Assembly (NCBI RefSeq): GCF_000150275.1
Contig: NW_002060943.1
Location: 5,607,950-5,671,949, forward strand
Direction of reading: 5' to 3'
Length of the DNA: 64,000 nucleotides
Source of the DNA: Trichoplax adhaerens
Lineage: Eukaryota > Placozoa > Uniplacotomia > Trichoplacea > Trichoplacidae
Under the pieces are notes generated by a model. It made no database searches. It was not told where the DNA came from and was given only the letters and a program-made list of their open reading frames with translations. This document shows positions 48,276-58,736 of this stretch, in pieces; positions within the stretch are counted from its first letter, which is position 1; each line of letters begins with the position of its first letter. Both the position numbers and the translations under genes were made by a program.

Positions 48276-51200
48276 CTATATTTTAAAACGAATCTCCTTC
48301 GCAGTTGCAGGATTATTCATTAATTGAGATGCAGGATCCTTAATTTGTTTGATCGTAACCTCCCCTTCTATTCCGGCATTATAAATGCAACATAGTCGAT
48401 AATTTTTGCCTAGTTGGCACATATACTGCCATTCTTTTTGACTTATCTTGATAAAAAGATTTTTATTTCTATAAGTAGTTTTAACTTCAATAAACTTTGA
48501 AATATTGTTTTTAATTACTTTTATGTCGGCTGATGAATTGCTTTCTTGACTGTAATTAAGCCAAGTTATGGTTACTGATAAGTTTTTTCCTCGACTATCA
48601 ATGCCTCTCATAAATGCCGTTCCTAAATATTCGTATTCTATTAAAATAATACGAAACTGTTTCCTATAATAGCGTGTATAATATTGAAAAGCAAATTCTT
48701 CTCCCCATCGACCAGTCCATCGATTATGGCCCTTATTCTCATTACTGTTATTTTCTCTCTCCTTAGAAATACTTCTTATGTGGCCTACTTGATTACGTTG
48801 AATAGTAAAATTAGTTGATGTATCTGAATGATTTGTTAAGTTAGTACAATGAGTATACTGTACTTGAAGGCCGGTATTTTTAAACAGTGCTTGAGATTTT
48901 TCGTCGTATTTCATCAAGCTAACATTAGCTCGGGCAGCATTTACAGGTTTGCAGTATTGAAGATAATTATCATCTTCAGATGAGCTTGTAGGCTCAGAAA
49001 TATTTGAATTCGTCTCGCCTGTTTTGCCTACACAAGATGATTTGTTGATAAGTGTTAGCTGATGAGATACTTTGCGATTGCGAACGAATTCTTCTCTTGA
49101 TAATTCACTTTTACTATGTTGCTCATAAATTTTATGTGTCCATATACTTGTTCGAAGCCTTTTACTCTCTGATTCTGTGCCGATGTTATCGTCTTCATCT
49201 AAGGATTCGAGAATATATTTTGGTTTTGTGCTGTAGTTCAAATGTGTAACATTTTCCGTAGTATCTCCGCCATCAGAATGGCTTTGTATATCGCCATCTG
49301 GTATGCAGTTCTCATCTATCATGAGTAAGGCATTAACGTTATAATTCTTTTTCTCTAGCCATCTGAGACGATCTTTTTCGGTATTGATTAATGATAATAT
49401 TTCTAGATACCTTAAATTATCTTCAGATAATTCTAAATATGTTGCAATACTTTTTACAATATCATCTAAATTGCTAGTTTCATCAGAATCATTATCATGT
49501 AGAAGTTTAGTACCAGTAAGTATAACTTCGATTTTGAAAGTAATTTTTGAATTGGCTTTAACCTCAAGTGCAAGTCTTTTAACTGCTAAAATATCGAGTT
49601 TATTCAGTTTTGCGTGCCATTTCTTGTATAATCGATTTCGGTAACTTGTAGATTTCGCTTCTGTTATAACAACCATTTTTAACAAATTTGTAATTAATGT
49701 TTTCATTTTTGAATTATCTTTAGGATGATCATAGATTATTTTATAGTCATTCGCCGTTAATATTTGAACGCCAAAATAGCGGCAAATCATTAACACATCT
49801 TGTACTGTTAGATTTGAAAATGACTTTAAAAGATTTCGATGCCTCACACCGCATAACTCTTTGTCAGGAATAAAATATAACGAACTGGTATATTGTAAAG
49901 ATCCATCCGAAGCTAATATTTTGCTATTTGATTGCTTTAATTTTTCGTAATAAATATCATCCCAAGGTGATGCTATCACTTGTTTATAAAGGCTTTGAAA
50001 TTGATCATGATATTTTTGTGGTGATCTTGAATTAATGGCATTTATGAGTTTGATGACAATTTGCACGGTTAGCTGGTTGCGAGCCCCTAATAACTTCATT
50101 AGATCCTCGGCTAGATTGATAGTTATACTACCAAATTTAGTTTGCATCCGTGGCAAACAGTATTGCAGTTCTTTCTCTATGTGCTCAGCTAACGATGATG
50201 TATATTAATCACCCATCGAATAGAATTTTCCATCAGTAGCTAGGATGCAAGGAGTCTTGTTAAGCATGAATTTTAGATATGGCATAGCAGAATAAGAATA
50301 GCTATTTTTGTTAGATTTACTATAAATTTTAAATACTTTCATTCCTTCGATGACCGCATCTTGATTTTGAGCTAACTGTTGGAAAAAGAATTTTGCATAA
50401 TTTTTTACCTTTAAGCAACTCATATAGGGTAAGTAGGCTATATGATAATGATAGGACTTATTTAATTGGATCATATTGACATTCGTAATGTAATGACTAT
50501 ATTCTTCAAATTTATCAATATCACTACTATCAGAATTTTGATTGAATTCTCCACAAAAAAAATGAATTTCCTCTTTAACTTGCAACTGCAGTAGTATCGA
50601 TTTGACTTTTTCTGCAGTTATTGATGTATGGCGGTAAGATTTGTAATCTATAAATCCTATGTCTTCAGTTACAATTTTTTCAAGATCCAAGCGTGGTTTA
50701 AGTTCTGATGGCAAATAACAGTCTTTTGCTGCTCTGATGTTACCAGATTTAGTTAGTAATGGCAATTTATTTAAATTGGAATATTTCAGTTCAAACTCCA
50801 TTTTGAGGCAACATAATAATTGAACAATTTTAATAGATACGTCGAGATAAGATGGAGAATGTTGCTTAACTTTGATACCTTTCAAAAAATTTTCAAGGAT
50901 TTCAATTATTTTTGCGTCCGTTATGTGGCTGACACCTATACTTTTCAACTATTTGACTGAATCGGGAATCTCAAGCATGGCAGGATGTATAAAGTCAATT
51001 CCTAAAATTGATGGGTATTCTTTCAATTTCCTACTGACTGGTAGATAGACAGCAGAACTGTTAGATAATTTATTTTGATCCGTCAATAGAAACGATATTT
51101 TTTGCATGTGTGTTCGTAATTCTCTATCTGTATATCCGAATGATGAACAGGTATTTATCAGAAATTCTATAAGTTTTCCATAGCATGATTTCTCTATACA

Positions 51201-52625
51201 GATTTCGCTATATTGTTCTAAATTTTCTGTTAGTTTAAGTAAAGTAAAGTGGCTAAGTAATTTACTCTGATTTTCTAATCTGTAGCTTGCAATCAATTTA
51301 CGTTTCGTTAAATCAATACTTGGAAATGCCTCAAAGAATCCTAAATCGTCCGAAATAGCTTCGCCCCATTTCAGTAATTGCCACTGATTAATATGAGAAG
51401 GTATGAAGGCGATTTTTGCTAGTTCAATATCGATAGTACTACTGTATACGTCGGTAAATTGTTGCGATATAGTCCCTTTTAATCGGCGTGTTAAAAGTAA
51501 TAAAACGTGATCACAATAATATTCATTTAGAGCAAATTCATGTAATAAAGCGATATGAAACTTAGCTATGCATCGAAACATATATTCATTCCATATATTA
51601 GTTAATAATTGTGTTCGATCTGCACTAAGTAAGAAGTCGCCATTGACTAGAAACGGTAAACCGGAGTACATTTGTGTAGGTAGATAGCAAAATAGTACTG
51701 CTTTATGATGGGCTTTTAACGTTCCTTCTTCGCCGAATAGGAATGCAAATTTGAGATTAACTGATGTTGCTTGTTTAAGTTTAGTCGGACATTCTTGATC
51801 GGGTAGTCGCTGTAACTTTTGATGGATTTCGTTAGGAATTTGTTGTTCGTCGGATCGAATTAACCATTTACTCTTCAATGTATCGTTTACATATAATTCG
51901 TATTGATTAGACGTATCGAATAACTTTCTTAATTGAATAGAATCGATACGATTATGTTGACGAATTGTAATTTCTTGTATGTTACGTAAGAACAAGATAG
52001 TATTAGGTGTTTGCATCAGTATTTTAAGTGCGTTATATACCTTTTCAACATTATTCACAGATCGAGTTTCGTCGACTAGTTGAAATAGGAAAGTAACATG
52101 TGACTTATTCAGTTCAAATACTTTCGGTAATTGATTTTGCTGTGTCCAAATAGGCGTAATTTGCCAAGGATAACGTCTAAATCTATCGCTATCGTTATTA
52201 CGCCATTTTGCATAATCGCGATCAAATCGGAAACAATAATTTCTAGATATAATATAGACACGATACGATATTACAAATACAGACTTAAATCCGATTCCTT
52301 TAAAGCCAGTCTTGCTTAAATCGGTTTTCTTCCGTGTAAACTGTTGTTGTGCGTTATCACAAATAGCTTCGACATCTTGATAATCGAAATGTCTACCGGT
52401 ATGAGAAAAGGCTAAGTATCGTTGATTGATTTGGAATGTAACATGTATAGGTTGATTATCGATAGCAGCATCATCAGCGTTTTGTAGTAATTCTAGAGCG
52501 AATTTCTCGGGACTGTTAAAAACAGTTTGGATATCTTTGTCTAGAGTGTTAGCTAAGGTAGTAGAATTTTTATCATTTTTACCTCGCTCGTCAAATAATC
52601 TTTCGATGTGTTCTTTTTTATCCAT
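48276..52625 (-). pseudogene. Sacsin/NO VEIN-like GHKL-DUF3883 paralogue A, two in-frame nonsense codons
   Basis: One continuous frame of 1450 codons with only two interruptions. TAG at 50949-50951 falls where paralogue B has Trp (LTWLKK against VK-stop-LK). TAA at 50205-50207 falls where B has Leu (KDLY against GD-stop-Y). Each is one base from the expected codon. N-box ELLQNADDA, G2 box FKGIGFKSVF and the DUF3883 tail (WTGRWGEEFAFQYYTRYY, SKFIEVKTTY) are intact. The lack of other damage suggests a very recent pseudogene, stop-codon readthrough, or sequence error. The N-terminal ATPase third is almost identical to paralogue B. A shortened product of 558 residues (ATPase plus part of the middle) could still be made. 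Confidence 0.85.
51299..52600 (-). other. Gene-conversion tract shared with 57410-58711 (1302 bp)
   Basis: The tract is the same length in both genes and aligns without gaps. The only difference I found is at the codon giving VISYRVY here and VISHRVY in paralogue B. Encoded protein is otherwise identical from about residue 9 to TKRK near residue 442. Just past both edges similarity falls to ordinary paralogue level. I compared the translations fully and sampled the bases. Confidence 0.85.
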
Positions 52626-54416
52626 AATTTGTATTCCTCAATTTAATCTCGGTTATATATTGCGGTAATGTAGATTGTTGTAGCAAATAGATCGAAATGG
52701 TTAGAGTTCCGTAGGGTGTCGTTCCTACTAGCGTCTAGGGCTTTGCTATCTTCCGCTACTAAATTATGCTCCTTGTCCAAGTAAATTAAAAAAAATTAGA
52801 TGAAACTTGGATCTCTAATGAAACCTGCTGATGTTGGCACACGGTAACAATAGAAAATTACTGACGCCACTAAAACTAAATTATACATTATTTTGTTTAG
52901 TGTATTGCAGTGTTGAAGAAACTTTTTTATTTATGAACAAGGATTACATCTGAATAATTAAATCCTAATATTAAAATCGTCACATGACACACTGTAATGA
53001 AAGTCATAGCCGATCCAAGTAGCTAATATTTGGAATGTTGTTTATATTCTTTTTATGATGTACGGTCATTTATTCTCCTGACAATCTGCTTCGCCAAAAT
53101 GAGACATAAATAATTTGATAAGACTATAAAATAGTGCTAAGGTAATTCTTTAACCTTTTAAATAATAGGCTAAAGATTAATATAATCTATTGTTGCAATT
53201 AGTTAGGCATAGCTGCCATGGCATGTAATGTTCAGTAGTCTACCATTAAGTTCATTATTAGCTGATTCTGTCCATCTTTTATTCTCACCTTTCCATGACT
53301 GGTGATCTTTCTACTGTTACTTTGATTCTAGGATTTCATCGAAATGCGTATATGTAATTATAGAATTTGGCAAACTGCTGTGTATACTGACCAGGAACTA
53401 AAGTCGGTGTTATAGCCTATTACAATCAGGCGAAGTATATCTCCATCATACTTGATACGGTAAGCTGTTAAGATTTTCAAATGAGTTGCAGCTTAAAACA
53501 TTAACCAGATACTTTGAGAATTAATGTACTATATAATTAGATGTATAATTATAATCGTCGAAATTATATCATATAGAAATTTCACTCTCACTTTATATTG
53601 TCCCTATCATAATATCAAAAGAAATAGAATTAACCAGGCCTAAAACTTCTAGCTGCATGCAATATTAAGGCATTATATAGTATTATGCTGTAATGTACGT
53701 TAGAATTGTGTCAGAACTGGTTTTGTATAGTAGTAAGTTTCGAAAGGAAACTGAAGTCCTGGAGGTTCTAAAAAGGAAGTCCATTCAATTCATATCATAA
53801 TTTTATTTTAATCAAATAGCGCACAAATTGAGAGATATCGTTTAGCTCTGTAATATAATAATAAGCTGGCAATTTCAGTCTTTAATATGATATGAAATGA
53901 AGCATAAAGAAAATTGTGCAAAGTTCAAAAATAAAAAATGTATAATAAGAAGGCAAGTTGAATGCAAAAGAAGTCACTAGCTTAAAAATATATACTGAAT
54001 GCTAAGCTTAATCGTAAAATCTTCTATTCTTTTAGATATGTTAATGATTTAGTAACTATTCTACTACTATCAAATTAAATAGTAGATAGATATCAGATAC
54101 ATCATAACTATAGCGAATTTGCATATGGAAGGAGCTAGTGCAATGACTGAAATAGAGTTGCTTTAACAATTAATTAAGTATAGCTGGAATGATGATTTAA
54201 TGTCTGGATTGTAATTCAATGACAATCAAATTTATTACCGATACTTTAAGAAGTATAATACTTGCGGCTAATGTAAATTGATTAAATATTAAATGATCAC
54301 TATGATATTACGAACTCGCGTATTTTTGCCTCAATTACAATTTATTATATTATTCGATTCCAGAGATTGCCAATAATATTAATTTTCCTTTACGATTACA
54401 AACGATTTCCAGTAAA
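52626..54416. other. Intergenic between paralogues A and B
   Basis: No exon seen. It should hold the promoter of paralogue A and the 3' UTR of paralogue B. The spacing of about 1.8 kb between two same-strand homologues fits a tandem duplication. Confidence 0.45.
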
Positions 54417-57400
54417 CTATAAATTAAAGTAAATTTCCTTTGGAATTATAGATCCTTCCATTACTTTAGATATGGGATCTTTAATTTGTTTAATCAGGAC
54501 ATCTCCCTCTTTACCTGCGTTATAGATGCAAAATAATCGGTAATTTTTGCCATACTGATGCATACTTAGCCATTCCTTTTGACTAATTTTACAAAAAAGA
54601 TTTTTTTTCTTATAAGTAGTTTTAACCTCAATATACTTTGAACGATCATTTTTAATGATGTTAATATCAGCAGGAAAATTGCTTTCTTGGTCTTTATTAA
54701 ACCAGATTATTTTAACTGATAGATCTTTACCTCGATGATCAACTCCTTTCATAACTATTGCTTCTCTATTGTTAGTTTTTTCTAGAGAACGAAATTTCTT
54801 TCGGTAGTAATCTTGAAAATACTTATACGCAAACTCTTCTCCCCATCGACCAGTCCATCGATTATAATTATTATTACTTTTAATTTTGTTTTTTTTAATT
54901 TCATTTTCGTAGGCAGTGTTTTCTAATCGAGATGCTTCAAAAAAATTTACAGTAGGACGATTAGATGACCAAGCAGATTTACTTGTCTCAGAGAAATTTG
55001 TTAAATTGATAGCTTGAATACACTGTTCTTTATCACTGGAATTTGCAAATAATGATGGAAAGTTTTCATCTTGCGTGTATTCTATCGCGTAGAAAGTAGC
55101 TTTGATCGCATCAGCGGGTTGACAATATTCTAAACACTTTTCGTCTTCAGATGAGCTTGACGATTTGGAGCTGTTCCTTTTACTAGCCTCACTCTGAATT
55201 GTCGTAGATTTTTTAACTTTTTTAAGCCTTTTACTTTCGGACTTGACATCGGTAATTTCATCGTCTAACGATGCTGATGTCAATACTGAGTGTAGATTAG
55301 ATGGTGTAGATGAAAGATTTTGGGTCGCTTTTTCGCTAAGAATTGTATCGGCTTGATTTTCAGTATCATCACCTAGTAAACAATTCTCATCCATCATGTC
55401 CAAGGCAGCGATATTGTAATTTTGGTTTGTTAACCATCTAATGCGACTTTTATTGGAATTAGTAATCACTAAAGTATTCAAAACATAATGATTAGCTTCC
55501 GATAGTTCTAAATATGCTGCAATGGCTTGTGCGATGTCATGTAAGTTATTGTTGTCATCAAGATGATTTTCGTAAAAAAGTTGATTACTGGAAAGTGCCA
55601 GTTTATTTCTAGAAAGTATCGCTTCTACTTTGAAACTGATTTTTGAATTAGATTTAACTAACAGAGCTAAACTTTCAACTGCTAATATATCTAGCTTATT
55701 TATCTTTTTAAGCCACTCTCGAAGCAACTGACACCGTCCACGATGACTAGGATTTATTTCAGTTATAGCAACCATTTTTAGTAAATTCTTAATCTCAGTC
55801 TTTATGATTGAATTATCTTCAGATTTATCATAAACTATTTCGTAATCATTTGCCTTTAATTCTTTAACGCCAAAGTAACGGCAAATTATGAGCATATCTT
55901 CTTTTGTTAGAGCGGGGAAAGATTTTAGTAGATTTGGATGTCTTACGCTGCATAATTGTTTGTCAGGAATAAAATATAATGCATCAATAGATTGTAAGGA
56001 TCCATCCGAAGCTAAAATTTTAGTATTTGACTGCCTTAATTCTTCGCACTGACTATCATTCCAAGCTGACATAATCATCATTTTATAAAAGCTTTGGAAC
56101 TGATCAAAGAGTTTTTGCGGTGATCCAGCTGCGATATCTTTTAACAGTTTGATGGCATCTTGTGCGGTTAGTTTGCTACGCGCTCCTAGCCATTTCATCA
56201 ATTCTTCAGATAGATTGATAGTTATATCGCCATAATTAGTTTGCATCTGTGGTAGGTAATGTTTTAATTCTTGATCCAAATGCTTAACAAGTGACGGGTT
56301 ATATAGATCTTTCATAGGATACAAGTTTCCATTAGTAGCTCGAACGCATGCAGCCTTATTGAGCACAAATTGCAGGTAATGTATTGCTGAGTATTCATAG
56401 CTATTTTTATTGGATTTACTATAAATTTTAAAATGTTTTATTCCTTCAATGATTTCTTCTTGATGTTGAACTAACTGTTGAAAAAAGAATTTTGCGTAAT
56501 TTTTAATCTCTAAACAAGCCATATAGGGTAAGTAGGCTATATGATAATGATAGAATTTATGAAATTGAACAAGTTTTTGCTCTGTAAGATAATTTCGATA
56601 TTCTTGAAATTGGTAAATATCGTTTCTTGTGCAGTATTCATCGAGTTGAGTGAATTTTCCACAGATGAATTTAATTTCTTCTTTAACGTGCAACAACAGC
56701 AACGTGGATTTGAGTTTGCTTGTATGAATAGATGCATCTAAGTAGGATTTATAGTCGACAAATCCCACATCTTTTTGAATAATCTTTTCAAGATCGAAAC
56801 GCGGGTCAAGATCGGATGGTAAATAACAATCTTTAGCTGCTTTGAGAGTACCTGATTTAGTTAGCAATGGTAATTCGTACAAATAGTACCATTTCCATTC
56901 ATTCACGATTGTAAGATGGCACAATAATCGAACAATTTCTACTGATAGTTTGGGATTACGAAGAAGTTGAATTTGTTGAGATCTCAGCCACTTTCTAATT
57001 GTTTCAAGTATGCTTTCATCCGATACTTTATCAATGCCTATTTTTTTTAACCATGTCAATGCATTAGGTATTTCTAGTATTGTAGGATGAACAAGATTGA
57101 AGTTTAAAAATGACGGGTATTCTATTACTTTGTTACTTGCTGGTAGATAGATGATAGAACTATCGACTAATTTATTGTTATCCGTCAGTAGATAAGATTT
57201 ATTTTTCAATGCTTGTATGCCATCATCGGAATATAAGTAACGGTGTGATAAGTAGGCGTCAATTACAAATTTCAGAAACTTTTGATAGCGTGATATCTGC
57301 AATGTGGTTTGGGCATACTTTTCTATATTTTCTGCTAGTGTAATGAAAGTAAAATGGTTACTGGTAGGTAATTTACTTTGATTTTGCACAGTGCTGCTTG

Positions 57401-58736
57401 TAATCATTTTACGTTTCGTTAAATCAATACTTGGAAATGCCTCAAAGAATCCTAAATCGTCCGAAATAGCTTCGCCCCATTTCAGTAATTGCCACTGATT
57501 AATATGAGAAGGTATGAAGGCGATTTTTGCTAGTTCAATATCGATAGTACTACTGTATACGTCGGTAAATTGTTGCGATATAGTCCCTTTTAATCGGCGT
57601 GTTAAAAGTAATAAAACGTGATCACAATAATATTCATTTAGAGCAAATTCATGTAATAAAGCGATATGAAACTTAGCTATGCATCGAAACATATATTCAT
57701 TCCATATATTAGTTAATAATTGTGTTCGATCTGCACTAAGTAAGAAGTCGCCATTGACTAGAAACGGTAAACCGGAGTACATTTGTGTAGGTAGATAGCA
57801 AAATAGTACTGCTTTATGATGGGCTTTTAACGTTCCTTCTTCGCCGAATAGGAATGCAAATTTGAGATTAACTGATGTTGCTTGTTTAAGTTTAGTCGGA
57901 CATTCTTGATCGGGTAGTCGCTGTAACTTTTGATGGATTTCGTTAGGAATTTGTTGTTCGTCGGATCGAATTAACCATTTACTCTTCAATGTATCGTTTA
58001 CATATAATTCGTATTGATTAGACGTATCGAATAACTTTCTTAATTGAATAGAATCGATACGATTATGTTGACGAATTGTAATTTCTTGTATGTTACGTAA
58101 GAACAAGATAGTATTAGGTGTTTGCATCAGTATTTTAAGTGCGTTATATACCTTTTCAACATTATTCACAGATCGAGTTTCGTCGACTAGTTGAAATAGG
58201 AAAGTAACATGTGACTTATTCAGTTCAAATACTTTCGGTAATTGATTTTGCTGTGTCCAAATAGGCGTAATTTGCCAAGGATAACGTCTAAATCTATCGC
58301 TATCGTTATTACGCCATTTTGCATAATCGCGATCAAATCGGAAACAATAATTTCTAGATATAATATAGACACGATGCGATATTACAAATACAGACTTAAA
58401 TCCGATTCCTTTAAAGCCAGTCTTGCTTAAATCGGTTTTCTTCCGTGTAAACTGTTGTTGTGCGTTATCACAAATAGCTTCGACATCTTGATAATCGAAA
58501 TGTCTACCGGTATGAGAAAAGGCTAAGTATCGTTGATTGATTTGGAATGTAACATGTATAGGTTGATTATCGATAGCAGCATCATCAGCGTTTTGTAGTA
58601 ATTCTAGAGCGAATTTCTCGGGACTGTTAAAAACAGTTTGGATATCTTTGTCTAGAGTGTTAGCTAAGGTAGTAGAATTTTTATCATTTTTACCTCGCTC
58701 GTCAAATAATCGATCAATATGTTCTTTTTCATTCAT
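54417..58736 (-). CDS. Sacsin/NO VEIN-like GHKL ATPase with C-terminal DUF3883, 1439 aa (paralogue B)
   Basis: Single-exon intact gene starting MNEKEHIDRLFDERG. GHKL ATPase: N-box ELLQNADDA (E45, N49, D52), G1-like SHTGRHF (75-80; the family Asp is replaced, as in NO VEIN-type proteins), G2 FKGIGFKS (108-115). A long helical middle of about 1100 residues has a Ser-rich low-complexity linker (RNSSKSSSSSEDEK) before the last domain. DUF3883 occupies about 1292-1439: RWTGRWGEEFAYKYF, then PADINIIKND (D1357) and KYIEVKTT (E1370, K1372), the PD-(D/E)XK-like core, and ISQKEW. No signal peptide or membrane segment, so probably nuclear or cytosolic. Residues about 9-442 are almost identical to paralogue A; the rest is diverged. 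It may bind ATP and act on nucleic acid, by family inference only. Confidence 0.92.
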   Translation of the reverse strand: MNEKEHIDRLFDERGKNDKNSTTLANTLDKDIQTVFNSPEKFALELLQNADDAAIDNQPIHVTFQINQRYLAFSHTGRHFDYQDVEAICDNAQQQFTRKKTDLSKTGFKGIGFKSVFVISHRVYIISRNYCFRFDRDYAKWRNNDSDRFRRYPWQITPIWTQQNQLPKVFELNKSHVTFLFQLVDETRSVNNVEKVYNALKILMQTPNTILFLRNIQEITIRQHNRIDSIQLRKLFDTSNQYELYVNDTLKSKWLIRSDEQQIPNEIHQKLQRLPDQECPTKLKQATSVNLKFAFLFGEEGTLKAHHKAVLFCYLPTQMYSGLPFLVNGDFLLSADRTQLLTNIWNEYMFRCIAKFHIALLHEFALNEYYCDHVLLLLTRRLKGTISQQFTDVYSSTIDIELAKIAFIPSHINQWQLLKWGEAISDDLGFFEAFPSIDLTKRKMITSSTVQNQSKLPTSNHFTFITLAENIEKYAQTTLQISRYQKFLKFVIDAYLSHRYLYSDDGIQALKNKSYLLTDNNKLVDSSIIYLPASNKVIEYPSFLNFNLVHPTILEIPNALTWLKKIGIDKVSDESILETIRKWLRSQQIQLLRNPKLSVEIVRLLCHLTIVNEWKWYYLYELPLLTKSGTLKAAKDCYLPSDLDPRFDLEKIIQKDVGFVDYKSYLDASIHTSKLKSTLLLLHVKEEIKFICGKFTQLDEYCTRNDIYQFQEYRNYLTEQKLVQFHKFYHYHIAYLPYMACLEIKNYAKFFFQQLVQHQEEIIEGIKHFKIYSKSNKNSYEYSAIHYLQFVLNKAACVRATNGNLYPMKDLYNPSLVKHLDQELKHYLPQMQTNYGDITINLSEELMKWLGARSKLTAQDAIKLLKDIAAGSPQKLFDQFQSFYKMMIMSAWNDSQCEELRQSNTKILASDGSLQSIDALYFIPDKQLCSVRHPNLLKSFPALTKEDMLIICRYFGVKELKANDYEIVYDKSEDNSIIKTEIKNLLKMVAITEINPSHRGRCQLLREWLKKINKLDILAVESLALLVKSNSKISFKVEAILSRNKLALSSNQLFYENHLDDNNNLHDIAQAIAAYLELSEANHYVLNTLVITNSNKSRIRWLTNQNYNIAALDMMDENCLLGDDTENQADTILSEKATQNLSSTPSNLHSVLTSASLDDEITDVKSESKRLKKVKKSTTIQSEASKRNSSKSSSSSEDEKCLEYCQPADAIKATFYAIEYTQDENFPSLFANSSDKEQCIQAINLTNFSETSKSAWSSNRPTVNFFEASRLENTAYENEIKKNKIKSNNNYNRWTGRWGEEFAYKYFQDYYRKKFRSLEKTNNREAIVMKGVDHRGKDLSVKIIWFNKDQESNFPADINIIKNDRSKYIEVKTTYKKKNLFCKISQKEWLSMHQYGKNYRLFCIYNAGKEGDVLIKQIKDPISKVMEGSIIPKEIYFNL

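Noticed and set aside
52131-52319. Plus-strand 62-codon frame conserved in both paralogues (also at 58242-58430)
   Set aside because: Its conservation only reflects the near-identical conversion tract; it is antisense to the ATPase coding sequence.
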